Source: Lachnospiraceae bacterium UBA3711
GTDB taxonomy: Bacteria; Bacillota; Clostridia; Lachnospirales; Lachnospiraceae
DNA: 28,869 nt
Direction: 5' to 3'
NCBI GenBank assembly: GCA_002371345.1
Contig: DFHY01000109.1
Span: 1-28,869 of the forward strand
Shown: positions 1-8,400 of the stretch, one piece after another
How positions within the stretch are numbered: position 1 is the first letter of the stretch
Layout of the letters: each line of letters opens with the position of its first letter
Notes under the pieces: model-generated
Database searches by the model: none
Seen by the model: only the letters and a program-made list of their open reading frames with translations
Told to the model about the DNA's origin: nothing
Program-made: the position numbers and the translations under genes

Positions 1-70
1 ATTGGAAGAGACGGTTATTGCTGAATCGGATAATCAGAAGATGGCAAGATACGGTTATTGCTGAAGCGGA
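1..70. repeat. Two direct copies of a ~30-bp unit at the window edge
   Basis: Positions 1-30 and 41-70 are direct copies: 26 of 30 bases agree, and the last 20 bases (11-30 versus 51-70) differ at one position only. The copies are 40 bp apart, so they are read in different frames. Two frames are open from the left edge (stops at 62-64 and 81-83), so this could be the duplicated 3' end of a gene lying mostly outside the window. In both frames the shared part reads TVIAE. I cannot tell which frame, if any, is coding. The gene at 86 follows directly, with a GGAAGGAG-type ribosome binding site inside the end of this segment. Confidence 0.6.
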
Positions 71-85
71 AGGAGTGAACTGAGC

Positions 86-907
86 ATGAATACAGTCATC
101 GGACCCGATATGCCGGAGGGTGAGTTCTATATAGAGCATGACAGGATTATGCTGCACATGAGGCTTGAATATCCGGAGGGCTTCTCACCTGATAAGGAAG
201 GGGCGGGGTGCCCTCTCGTGATAGTTCAGCACGGATTTACCGGCTTCATGGACGAGCCGCACATAATCGGCTTTGCCAGGGCGATAAGGGAAGCCGGCTG
301 CGCCACGCTCATGACGGAACTGTACGGTCATGGGAAGAGTGGAGGCTTCTTCCGTGATCATACCATATTAAAATGGATGTCTGAGATGATGACAATAATC
401 GATTACGCGAAGAGCCTTCCATTTGTGAGCAGTCTGCATCTGTGCGGACATTCCCAGGGAGGCCTGCTGGCAATACTTGCCGGCGCCATGAAGCGTGATG
501 TGATTGAATCGATAATCGCTGTATCACCTGCTGTAACGATTCCGGAAGACGCGAGGAGCGGATGCACTCTGGGCTGTCCGTATGATCCGAACCATGTGCC
601 GGATACACTTGTGATGGATGACGGGAATCTGCTGCTCGGCGGCAATTATATCCGGGCCGCGCAGACTATCCGGGTAGAGCCGATGATTGACGCCTACGAG
701 GGAGAAGTGCTTATCGTGCATGGCAGTGAGGATGAGACGATTCCGCTCCAGGCGTCGGTTGAAGCTGCCGCGCGGTATAAGAATGCCCGTCTTGAGGTTA
801 TTGAAGGAGACGATCACTGCTTCGATTATCATCTTGATCAGGCGATGGACGCGATAAGAGACTTTATGCTCTCGCGGCGTGACACTTCCTCTTGTCCTCA
901 TACATGA
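86..907 (+). CDS. Alpha/beta-hydrolase serine esterase (cinnamoyl/feruloyl esterase-like)
   Basis: This is a 273-residue cytoplasmic alpha/beta hydrolase with no signal peptide or membrane segment. A nucleophile elbow GHSQGG places the catalytic serine at about residue 123. The likely acid is the Asp in HGSEDETIP (about 216) and the likely base is the His in GDDHCF (about 244). The HGFTG turn near residue 49 would form the oxyanion hole. Size and motif spacing resemble rumen cinnamoyl/feruloyl esterases of the Est1E type, which release hydroxycinnamates from plant cell wall esters; that substrate is inference and another short-chain ester is equally possible. The ATG at 86 is preceded by AAGGAG ten bases upstream. 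The last 14 or so residues overlap the 3' end of the convergent gene, so the C-terminal tail is unlikely to be conserved. Confidence 0.85.
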   Translation: MNTVIGPDMPEGEFYIEHDRIMLHMRLEYPEGFSPDKEGAGCPLVIVQHGFTGFMDEPHIIGFARAIREAGCATLMTELYGHGKSGGFFRDHTILKWMSEMMTIIDYAKSLPFVSSLHLCGHSQGGLLAILAGAMKRDVIESIIAVSPAVTIPEDARSGCTLGCPYDPNHVPDTLVMDDGNLLLGGNYIRAAQTIRVEPMIDAYEGEVLIVHGSEDETIPLQASVEAAARYKNARLEVIEGDDHCFDYHLDQAMDAIRDFMLSRRDTSSCPHT

Positions 908-2264
908 GCTCATCCGCGTGCATGAGCACTGTGCGCACATTCCGGCAGTCATCGTCGGCACAGCAGCCGACAGCGAAAGAAAGATCCTGGTAGTTAAGCG
1001 CTGTTTTCCTGAGCGCGTCGGCCTTCTCTTCGAGCTCGGGCAGACCGGCATCCTGCAGGATCACCACAAACTCATCCCCGCCGGCGCGGTATATGTTTCC
1101 TGCATCGAACAGTGTGCACAGTGCGTGGGCCGCGCTTCTTAACAGGTTGTCGCCGGCACTGTGCCCCTGGCTGTCATTTATACGCTTGAGGCCGTTCAGG
1201 TCAGCGAAAATGACCCCGATGGGCCTTGCCTTCGATTCCGGCAGAGCGCTTAGACGGTCGACATAATTGTTCATCTCGTTGCGGTTCATGACGCCGGTAA
1301 GCATGTCTCTTGAACTAAGCTCCCTGAGCTGGTTCATCATCAGGTAGTTCCCGATCTCAGAACCCAGGACAAATGACGTCAGTTCAAGTATCTCCTTGAT
1401 CCGTGCGGACTGGTCCGCCTTAAAATTGGTGGCCCAGATGTATCCGAAGTGATCATTTCTGGACTTCAGGGGAAAGAGCGCGACAGTTCTGACCCCGGAG
1501 TCCTTCAGCGAGTGATACCAGACCGGATTGCGTTCCGCCACAACCTGCATCTCGCGCTCATCCTTGGCGATAAGGCAGTTGCTGCCCGATATGGTATCCT
1601 TCCATGTGCTTGCGATGGCATAGAACTCCGCTTCCTGGCGGCTGTCTTTCAGATGCACCTGAGAATCCTCGGAGTAGCTGTGTCCGAGGACCTTGCATGT
1701 TTTTTCATCATCGTCAACAAGCATGATGCAGCATGTCTCAGACTGGCAGAGCTTCTGGATATCATTCACCGTGTTCTTGAGCGCTTCCCTGAAGTTCGAC
1801 GCGCCTCGGAGGGCGATCGCCGCCTCAAGAACAGCCGATGCTATGTCCCCTGATATATTCGACATCCGTTCGGAACTCGGCTCGAAATTGATCTCCATCG
1901 TGTAGGTGCAGTAGCACAGATTGCCGTTATCCGGCCACAGCGGGAGGAAGGTCATATTGAACCAGACATCATACCTGTCCGGATGCGCGTAAGAATGAAG
2001 ACACTTCTTATGCACAGCGGCACGGTAGCAGAAGTCCTCGAAGTTCAGATCCCGGGTCAGATAATCGGTATAAAGGGAGTTTGGAACAAACTTCTTCGTG
2101 AGCATCTCCATATCCTGAGGAGGATTCTCTATGCTATCGATATAGGAACGGTTTCCTGTCACGATCCGGATCTCGCCGCAGCTGCCGTCAGGAAGCTTCT
2201 CTACGGACACAACACATGTCATGGCTCCTATACTGTCTGCGACCTTCTGAAAATCTGTATCCAC
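864..2264 (-). CDS. GAF-GGDEF diguanylate cyclase
   Basis: The product is a predicted cytoplasmic diguanylate cyclase of 466 residues that would make cyclic di-GMP from two GTP. The N-terminal ~130 residues look like a PAS-type sensor, residues ~140-300 look like a GAF domain, and the rest is a GGDEF domain with DMLTGVMNR at its start, FADLNGLKRIND in the middle and an intact GGDEF signature at about 395. No membrane segments are seen, so the signal is probably soluble. The inhibitory I-site (RxxD just before GGDEF) is absent. I chose the GTG at 2264 because GGGAG lies seven bases upstream of it; the frame stays open a further 31 codons, but that extension crosses the predicted promoter. The 3' end overlaps the esterase gene by 44 bp in convergent orientation. 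Confidence 0.88.
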   Translation of the reverse strand: MDTDFQKVADSIGAMTCVVSVEKLPDGSCGEIRIVTGNRSYIDSIENPPQDMEMLTKKFVPNSLYTDYLTRDLNFEDFCYRAAVHKKCLHSYAHPDRYDVWFNMTFLPLWPDNGNLCYCTYTMEINFEPSSERMSNISGDIASAVLEAAIALRGASNFREALKNTVNDIQKLCQSETCCIMLVDDDEKTCKVLGHSYSEDSQVHLKDSRQEAEFYAIASTWKDTISGSNCLIAKDEREMQVVAERNPVWYHSLKDSGVRTVALFPLKSRNDHFGYIWATNFKADQSARIKEILELTSFVLGSEIGNYLMMNQLRELSSRDMLTGVMNRNEMNNYVDRLSALPESKARPIGVIFADLNGLKRINDSQGHSAGDNLLRSAAHALCTLFDAGNIYRAGGDEFVVILQDAGLPELEEKADALRKTALNYQDLSFAVGCCADDDCRNVRTVLMHADELMYEDKRKCHAARA

Positions 2265-2284
2265 TTTTATTCTCCCTGTTAATG

Positions 2285-2305
2285 ATGATGTGTTTCTCAC
2301 ATCAT
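2285..2305 (-). promoter_or_regulatory. Palindrome at the start of the diguanylate cyclase transcript
   Basis: ATGATGTG (2285-2292) and CACATCAT (2298-2305) form a perfect 8-bp inverted repeat with a 5-base loop. It overlaps the predicted minus-strand -10 box and covers the expected transcription start. It could be a repressor operator or a 5' leader hairpin. A second small palindrome, CAGAT-tttg-ATCTG (2308-2321), fills most of the promoter spacer. Confidence 0.5.
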
Positions 2306-2329
2306 ACCAGATTTTGATCTGATTCTCAA
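2301..2329 (-). promoter_or_regulatory. Sigma-A-type promoter of the diguanylate cyclase gene
   Basis: Read on the minus strand, TTGAGA (2329-2324) and TATGAT (2306-2301) are separated by exactly 17 bases; each hexamer matches consensus at five of six positions. The start codon at 2264 lies about 37 bases beyond the -10 box. Confidence 0.6.
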
Positions 2330-2350
2330 TGAAAGCTGGCAAAAAACAGC

Positions 2351-2379
2351 TTGACATGGCATGGCAGCCTTATTATAAT
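2351..2379 (+). promoter_or_regulatory. Consensus sigma-A promoter of the DUF177-rpmF operon
   Basis: TTGACA (2351-2356) and TATAAT (2374-2379) match consensus perfectly with a 17-base spacer. Transcription should start near 2386, about 25 bases before the ATG at 2412. This predicts a strong promoter, consistent with the ribosomal protein gene downstream. It is divergent from the cyclase promoter. Confidence 0.88.
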
Positions 2380-2411
2380 AACGGAGTGCGTTTTGAAGGG
2401 GTAACTGCCTT

Positions 2412-2972
2412 ATGATGCTGAATCTTACTGATGTGCTTCTGGACGATAAGAGGATCGCCGCGGAGGCTGTGATCGGACTGAAGGAGCTTGAATTCAGCTT
2501 CGGAAGCTTTCCGGTTGAGAAGAGCGGTCCTGTTCTCATCACTGTAGAAAAGGATGAGAAGGGGAATCTCGAGATCGACGGGAGAGGAACGGTCAGCGTC
2601 AGGATTCCGTGTGACAGATGCCTGGATGACGTGACAGTTCCGCTTGAGCTGGACTTTGTAGAGAAAGTTCCGCAGAGAGCGGAGGTAAGTCCGGAGGAGG
2701 CCCGGAGGGGGCCGGAGAGTGAAGACGATGATATATCGGCATTCGACCCGGACTGCTATCTGGATGGATATAACCTGGACGTGGATAAGCTGCTCTTAGG
2801 TGAGGCTCTGCTGAACTGGCCGTCCCGTGTCCTCTGCAGGGAGGACTGCAAGGGATTGTGCCCTGTGTGCGGTCAGAACTTAAACCATGGTGATTGCGGC
2901 TGCGAACGCAAGGCGCTTGATCCAAGAATGGCGAAGGTCCTGGATGTTTTCAGCAAGTTCAAGGAGGTGTAA
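2412..2972 (+). CDS. yceD: DUF177 / YceD-family protein (23S rRNA accumulation protein family)
   Basis: The product has 186 residues and belongs to the DUF177 (YceD) family, whose E. coli member is needed for normal 23S rRNA accumulation; its biochemical role is not settled. The middle contains the family-typical DRCLDDVTVPLELDF segment followed by an acidic stretch. The C-terminus carries a cysteine cluster (CREDC, CPVC, CGC from about residue 142), probably a metal site, and ends with DPRMAKVLDVFSKF. It lies three bases before rpmF, the usual arrangement, and the two genes are almost certainly co-transcribed. GAAGGGG at 2395-2401 is the ribosome binding site. Two adjacent ATG codons at 2412 and 2415 are both possible starts. 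Confidence 0.9.
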   Translation: MMLNLTDVLLDDKRIAAEAVIGLKELEFSFGSFPVEKSGPVLITVEKDEKGNLEIDGRGTVSVRIPCDRCLDDVTVPLELDFVEKVPQRAEVSPEEARRGPESEDDDISAFDPDCYLDGYNLDVDKLLLGEALLNWPSRVLCREDCKGLCPVCGQNLNHGDCGCERKALDPRMAKVLDVFSKFKEV

Positions 2973-2975
2973 ACC

Positions 2976-3164
2976 ATGTCGATTTGCCCGAAGAATAAGC
3001 ACAGCAAGTCAAGAAGAGATATGAAGCACGCACAGTGGAAGATGGCGGCTCCGACTCTTGTAAAGTGCAGCAAGTGCGGCGCTCTCATGAGACCGCATAC
3101 AGTGTGCAAGGCCTGCGGAAGCTACAATAAGAGGGAGATCATCAAGGTTGGCGAGGATGCCTGA
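2976..3164 (+). CDS. rpmF: 50S ribosomal protein L32
   Basis: This 62-residue protein is bL32 of the large ribosomal subunit. It shows the N-terminal PKNKHSKSRRDMKHAQW segment, then KMAAPTLVKC, and two cysteine pairs (CSKC and CKAC) forming the zinc ribbon, so it is the zinc-binding C+ form. The ATG at 2976 follows AAGGAGG in the end of the DUF177 gene. A hairpin downstream probably ends most transcripts of this pair. Confidence 0.97.
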   Translation: MSICPKNKHSKSRRDMKHAQWKMAAPTLVKCSKCGALMRPHTVCKACGSYNKREIIKVGEDA

Positions 3165-3190
3165 CCTTGGAAGATGAAGGAAAACAGAGG

Positions 3191-3220
3191 GGGATTGCCT
3201 GATCGGGCAGTCCCTTATTT
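3191..3220 (+). terminator. Probable terminator after rpmF
   Basis: GGGATTGCC (3191-3199) pairs with GGCAGTCCC (3206-3214) as a nine-base stem with one G-U pair and a six-base loop, followed by TTATTT. The T tract is short, so termination may be partial and allow read-through to plsX. Confidence 0.55.
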
Positions 3221-3275
3221 CTTGCTATTTCATACCTTATATAGTAAACTTTTGGGAACCGGCACGATGAATATG

Positions 3276-3349
3276 ATGATGTAAAGGTCAAAACACCTTA
3301 AGCAGCGGGAAGCGAAGGCTGCGAAGCAGCGAAGCGGTCTGTACATCAT
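3276..3349 (+). repeat. Structured, inverted-repeat-bounded element in the plsX leader (copy A)
   Basis: ATGATGTA (3276-3283) and TACATCAT (3342-3349) are perfect inverted repeats that close a 74-base segment. Inside are two smaller hairpins: AAGGT/ACCTT (3284-3288 with 3295-3299) and GCTGC-gaa-GCAGC around 3319-3331. The RNA could fold as a three-way junction. Its right half is repeated at about 21600-21639, where 20 of the last 23 bases agree. The ribosome binding site of plsX follows 12 bases after the element. It could be a small dispersed repeat or a leader RNA. No known riboswitch class or FapR operator was recognised. Confidence 0.55.
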
Positions 3350-3376
3350 TAATGAATATACAGGAGGTAGTATGAT

Positions 3377-4402
3377 ATGGCGGATCGGATCCGGATCGCG
3401 GTGGACGCGATGGGCGGAGACAATGCCCCTGGAGAGATAGTCAAGGGCGTTCTGGATGCTGTCGGCAGCAGGAGGGACGTTTCCGTCACTCTTGTCGGAC
3501 GCCGGAGTGAGATTGAGTCGTGCCTGGCGGGACAGTCATATCCCGAAGGCTCCATATCCATTCTGAACGCGGACGATGTGATCGCCACTGATGATCACCC
3601 GGTGGAGGCTGTGAGGCGCAAGAAGGATTCATCGCTTGTGAAGGCTATGCAGCTGGTGAAGAACCATGAGGCTGAAGCATTTATCTCGGCGGGCAATTCC
3701 GGGGCGGTTGTAGTCGGCGGGCAGGGAATCGTCGGCAGGATCCGCGGAGTGCAGAGGCCGCCGTTTGCCTCGATTATACCGACGAAGAAGGGCGGCATGC
3801 TTCTTCTCGACTGCGGCGCGAACGTTGACGCGAGGCCGGAGCATCTGGCGCAGTGGGCGAAGCTTGGCACGATCTATATGCAGGCCGTGGAAGGAGTGAA
3901 GAACCCGACGGTCGGAATCGTGAATATCGGAGCGGAGGAGGAGAAGGGAAACAGTCTGGTGAAGGAGACCTTTCCGCTGCTCAAGGAGATGAACGCGAAG
4001 GGAGAGATCCATTTCACCGGAAGCTGCGAGGCCAGGGACATCCCTTACGGTGCCTGCGATATCGCTGTCTGCGACGGGTTCATCGGAAATGTTGTCCTCA
4101 AGATGTATGAGGGTGTTGGCAAGATGCTCATGTCGGAGATGAAGGGTGCGTTCTACTCGGGCTTTAAGAGCAAGATAGGAGCGCTTCTGGTGAAGAAGTC
4201 TCTGAAGGAAGCCCTCGGCAAGTATGACACATCCCGTTACGGGGCGGCACCCGTTCTCGGGCTCAAGAGCCTGGTTCTGAAGATGCACGGAAGCGCGAAG
4301 GCCGGTGAGGTGAAGCGCTCCATCGATCAGTGCGTCCAGTTTTACAACGAGGATATCGCCGCGAAGATTACGGAATATATAGGCGGAACAGTTGATAAAT
4401 GA
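3377..4402 (+). CDS. plsX: Phosphate acyltransferase PlsX
   Basis: PlsX converts acyl-ACP and inorganic phosphate to acyl phosphate, the acyl donor for PlsY at the first step of phospholipid synthesis; it is a peripheral membrane enzyme. The 341-residue length is normal. Family hallmarks are the N-terminal RIAVDAMGGDNAPGEIVKG, ISAGNSGAVVVGGQGIVGRI around residues 100-120, LLLDCGANVDARPEHL, and CDGFIGNVVLKMYEG. The ATG at 3377 has AGGAGG (3362-3367) upstream; an ATG at 3372 is out of frame. acpP follows after 24 bases, matching enzyme with acyl carrier. Confidence 0.97.
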   Translation: MADRIRIAVDAMGGDNAPGEIVKGVLDAVGSRRDVSVTLVGRRSEIESCLAGQSYPEGSISILNADDVIATDDHPVEAVRRKKDSSLVKAMQLVKNHEAEAFISAGNSGAVVVGGQGIVGRIRGVQRPPFASIIPTKKGGMLLLDCGANVDARPEHLAQWAKLGTIYMQAVEGVKNPTVGIVNIGAEEEKGNSLVKETFPLLKEMNAKGEIHFTGSCEARDIPYGACDIAVCDGFIGNVVLKMYEGVGKMLMSEMKGAFYSGFKSKIGALLVKKSLKEALGKYDTSRYGAAPVLGLKSLVLKMHGSAKAGEVKRSIDQCVQFYNEDIAAKITEYIGGTVDK

Positions 4403-4426
4403 TTATTGAGAAAGGCGGATACAGTT

Positions 4427-4657
4427 ATGGAATTTGAAAAGATGCAGCAGATCATCGCGGATGTGCTGAGCGTAGACCTTGATGAGATTACGCCGGAGAC
4501 GACATTTAAGGATGACCTGGGCGCTGACAGCCTTGATGTGTTTCAGATCATCATGGCGGTAGAGGAGGAGTTCAATATCCAGATCCCTACCGAAGAGGCG
4601 GAGAAGATTGTTACAGTCGGCGACGCGGTTGAAGCGATTAAGAACGCGGTCGGCTGA
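4427..4657 (+). CDS. acpP: Acyl carrier protein
   Basis: This acidic 76-residue protein carries growing acyl chains in fatty acid synthesis on a 4'-phosphopantetheine arm. The attachment serine is in GADSLD at about residue 35, in the normal helix II context, followed by VEEEFNIQIPTEEAEKI. I use the ATG at 4427, which has AAAGGCGG upstream. An in-frame TTG at 4406 would add seven atypical residues. The gene sits between plsX and rnc, the standard Firmicutes context. Confidence 0.96.
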   Translation: MEFEKMQQIIADVLSVDLDEITPETTFKDDLGADSLDVFQIIMAVEEEFNIQIPTEEAEKIVTVGDAVEAIKNAVG

Positions 4658-4672
4658 ACCGGGGATGTACAG

Positions 4673-5404
4673 ATGTCAGATGCAAAGCAAGTGACTGAAA
4701 TGGAACTGAAGCTGCAGGGCCTTGAGGAAACCATCGGATTCTCATTTCACGACAAAGCCCTTCTGCGCCAGGCGCTGAGCCACAGCTCATACGCGAACGA
4801 GCACAGGGACAAGGGGAAGAAGGACAATGAGAGGCTGGAGTTTCTGGGGGACGCGGTCCTGGAGCTTTCCAGTTCCAGGTTTCTTTATGCCAATTATCCG
4901 AACCTTCCGGAGGGCGATCTGACCAAGCTGCGCGCGAGCATAGTGTGCGAACCGACACTGGCGATGTGCGCGCGGGCAATTAAACTCCAGGACTGTCTTC
5001 TACTGGGAAAGGGAGAGGAACGCACCGGAGGCAGGGAGCGCAATTCAATCGTCTCCGATGCCCTGGAGGCACTGATCGGAGCCGTCTATCTGGACGGGGG
5101 ATTCGAGCCGGCGGATGAGTTCATCCGGCGGTTTGTTATGAATGATATCGAGCATAAGAAGCTGTTCTACGACAGCAAGACGATTCTGCAGGAGGTCGTC
5201 CAGAGAGAGTATCCGGACGCGGATCTTACATACCGTATCATCGGTGAGGACGGACCTGATCACGATAAGCACTTTGACGCGGAGGTTCTCGTGGGCGAGA
5301 GGACACTCGGGCAGGGACGCGGGAGCACCAAGAAGAGCGCGGAGATGGAAGCTGCCTACAGAGCGCTTATAGAATTGAAGCAAAGAGGAATCCATGTATC
5401 TTAA
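4673..5404 (+). CDS. rnc: Ribonuclease III
   Basis: This 243-residue endonuclease cleaves double-stranded RNA, including the stems flanking 16S and 23S rRNA in the precursor. The catalytic domain has the signature NERLEFLGDAVL at residues 52-63, giving metal ligands E53, E56 and D60, and SDALEALIGAVYLD supplies D129 and E132. The double-stranded-RNA-binding domain covers about 168-240 and ends with GSTKKSAEMEAAYRAL. It starts 15 bases after acpP and its last 11 bases overlap the start of smc, so the two are likely translationally coupled. Confidence 0.97.
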   Translation: MSDAKQVTEMELKLQGLEETIGFSFHDKALLRQALSHSSYANEHRDKGKKDNERLEFLGDAVLELSSSRFLYANYPNLPEGDLTKLRASIVCEPTLAMCARAIKLQDCLLLGKGEERTGGRERNSIVSDALEALIGAVYLDGGFEPADEFIRRFVMNDIEHKKLFYDSKTILQEVVQREYPDADLTYRIIGEDGPDHDKHFDAEVLVGERTLGQGRGSTKKSAEMEAAYRALIELKQRGIHVS

Positions 5405-8400
5405 GAGTCTGGAATTGCAGGGCTTTAAGTCCTTTGCCAACAAGATAGTATTGCAGTTCCACAATGGAATTACAGGTGTGGTCGGGCCGAACGGCTCGGG
5501 CAAGTCAAATGTATCAGACGCGATCCGCTGGGTCCTCGGCGAGCAGTCTGCGAAGCAGCTGCGCGGGGGCTCCATGCAGGACGTCATATTTGCCGGCACG
5601 GTTTCGCGCCGGCCGATGAGTTATGCCTATGTGGCTATAACCCTGGATAACGCGGATCATGCGCTTCCCATTGACTATGAGGAGGTCACCGTCGCGAGGA
5701 GGCTGTACCGTTCAGGAGAGTCGGAATACCTTATCAACGGCACAACCGTCCGCATGAGGGACGTTCAGGAGCTGTTCTTCGATACCGGTATCGGTAAGGA
5801 AGGCTATTCCCTGATCGGTCAGGGACAGGTCGAGAAGATCCTGAACGGAAAGCCCGACGAGAGAAGAGAGCTCTTCGACGAGGCAGCGGGCATCGTCAAG
5901 TTCAAGCACCGCAAGATGTCAGCAGTGAAGAAGCTGGACAGCGAGCAGGCTAACCTTGTCCGTGTCAATGATATACTCAGTGAGCTGGAGCGTCAGGTCG
6001 GCCCTCTTAAACAGCAGAGCGAGACCGCGAAGATATACCTGGCCAGGCGAGATGAGATGAAGCTCGTCGATGTGAATCTGTACCTCATCGAGAATGATCG
6101 ATATGAGGAAAACCTGAAGAACGCGAAGCAGAAGCTTGACAGCGCTAAGGGCGACCAGGAGAGAGTCAATGAGGAACTGTCAGGCGCCAAGACCAGGTAC
6201 GAGGAGCTGGACGGGGAGATCAGGGACATCGACAGCGCGATGTTTGCCGCCAATGAGGAGCTGTCAGGCATCAGGCTGAAGCGGCAGGAATATGCTGCGG
6301 GGATAGACAGGGCTGAGGACAAGATACGCTCTCTCGAGCAGGGCGACGAGGAGCTCCGCCTGCGCTCTGAACGTCTTAAAAATGAGATCGCGCAGAGAAA
6401 GAGCCAGATCGAGTCTTCAACCAGAAGGAGAGAGGATCTTCAGAAAGAGATCAGTGAGTTCACTGACAGGCAGGCTGAGGCTGAGGAAGACGTACGCAGG
6501 CTCAACGACGAGATCGCGGATGTAAATGAAAAGATCGACAGCAGCAAGCAGCAGATCATCCGCATTCTGAATGAGAGGACAAGCATTCAGACAGGCCACC
6601 AGAGAGCCTCGACGATGATAGAGCAGATATCTCTCAGGGAGGCTGAGCTTAACAGCCGTGAGCTGACCCTCAAGAGTGAGGAGCGCAGCCAGAACCAGAG
6701 CCGTTCTGAGCTGGACGAGCAGAAGCTGGAGGCTAACAGGCAGACGGAGACTCTCCAGGAGAGAAACCGCCGGCTGAGCGCCGAGCTTGAAGAGGTTCAC
6801 AAGCGTTTTATAGACGGGTCAGGAACTCTGGCAAAGCTGAGGGAGGATTATCAGAGGGAGTCGTCTCGTTTCGACACTCTGAGGGCTATAACTGAGCGCT
6901 ATGAAGGCTACGGCGGATCTATCCGGCGTGTCATGGAGCAGAAGGGGCGCGAGCCGGGGATACTCGGAGTTGTGGCAGACCTGATCCAGACCTCGAAGCA
7001 GTATGAGCTTGCGGTGGAGACAGCGCTTGGAGGAAGCATCCAGAATATCGTGACGTCGGACGAACAGACCGCGAAGCGGATGATCGCGTTCCTCAAGGAG
7101 AACCGCTTCGGCCGCGCCACCTTCCTTCCGCTGACAGCGATGAAAAACAGCCGCGGCCTGAAGGAGAGGAGCGTGCTTGACGAGCCCGGCGTCATCGGAC
7201 TGGCTTCCGATATCGTGACCTGTGAAGACAGATTCCGGGATCTCGTGCAGAACCTCCTCGGAAGAACTGTTGTAATCGAGAATATCGACCGCGCCGTCGA
7301 GACTGCCAGGAGATACCATTACAGCATCAGGATAGTCACACTGGACGGAGAACTGCTGAGCCCCGGCGGATCCATGACCGGAGGCGCATTTAAGAATAAC
7401 AGCAACCTGCTGGGAAGACGCCGTGAGATAGACGACGCGAAGAAGAGGCTCGAGCGGATGAAGAAGAAGCTCGACGAACTCAACGGGCAGGTTGAAGAGG
7501 ATCATACGAGGAGAAACCGTCTGAGGGACGAGATCGCCGCAGTGTCCGGCCTTATGCAGAAGAACGCGTTTGATCTGAGTTCCCTGAAGCAGAAGCTGCA
7601 GGATCTGTCGGGCCGTATGCAGGAGACGCAGACCGCCAGGGATAAGATCATAGAGGAGCGTCAGAGGATAGCTGAGGACAGGAAGAAGCTTGAAGGAGAG
7701 CGCGATGAGAGCGGTGCTGACCTTCAGAAGAGCGACGCCTCCGAGAAAGAGGAGAATGAGCGCATCGTGGCCCTCCAGTCGCGGCTTGAGAAGCTGAACG
7801 ATGATCTGTCAGCGGCTGATGATGAACTCTCAAAGCTGCGCGTCAAGATGGCAGGATACAATCAGGAGATGAATTTCATTTCCCAGAATATCGTACGCCT
7901 GTCGGATGAGGAGAGAGCCCGTGTCCGCGAGGAGGAAGAGATCAGGGCAAGGATAGAAAACAGTTCATCAGACCGTGAGGAGCTTGTCGCGAAGATCAGC
8001 AGCCTGAAAGAGGATATCGAAAAGACCCATAAGAGCGAGGAGGAACTGTCTGAGAGGTTGTCCGGACTGAATGATGAGAAGGAGGAGAAGCTGACGCTGC
8101 GCAAGTCCTTCTTTGACCGCCGCGAGGAACTCTCTGACGACATCACGAGGCTTGACAGGGAGATATTCAGGCTGGAGGATCAGCTGGCGAAGCTTGAGGA
8201 GAGCCAGGAGAAGAGCACCGCGTATCTGTGGGAGGAATATGACCTGACGCCGGTCGCCTGCAGGCAGCTGCGCAGGGATGACCTCGGCTCTATGACGACA
8301 CTGAAGAAGCGCCTGGCCGACCTGAGGCGTGAGATCAAGTCTCTCGGCAATGTCAATGTGGGCGCCATCGAACAGTACAAAGAGGTGTCTGAGAGATATG

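Noticed and set aside
3276..3376. FapR operator before plsX
   Set aside because: The AAGGT-N6-ACCTT repeat does not match the FapR consensus (TTAGTACC-type palindrome).
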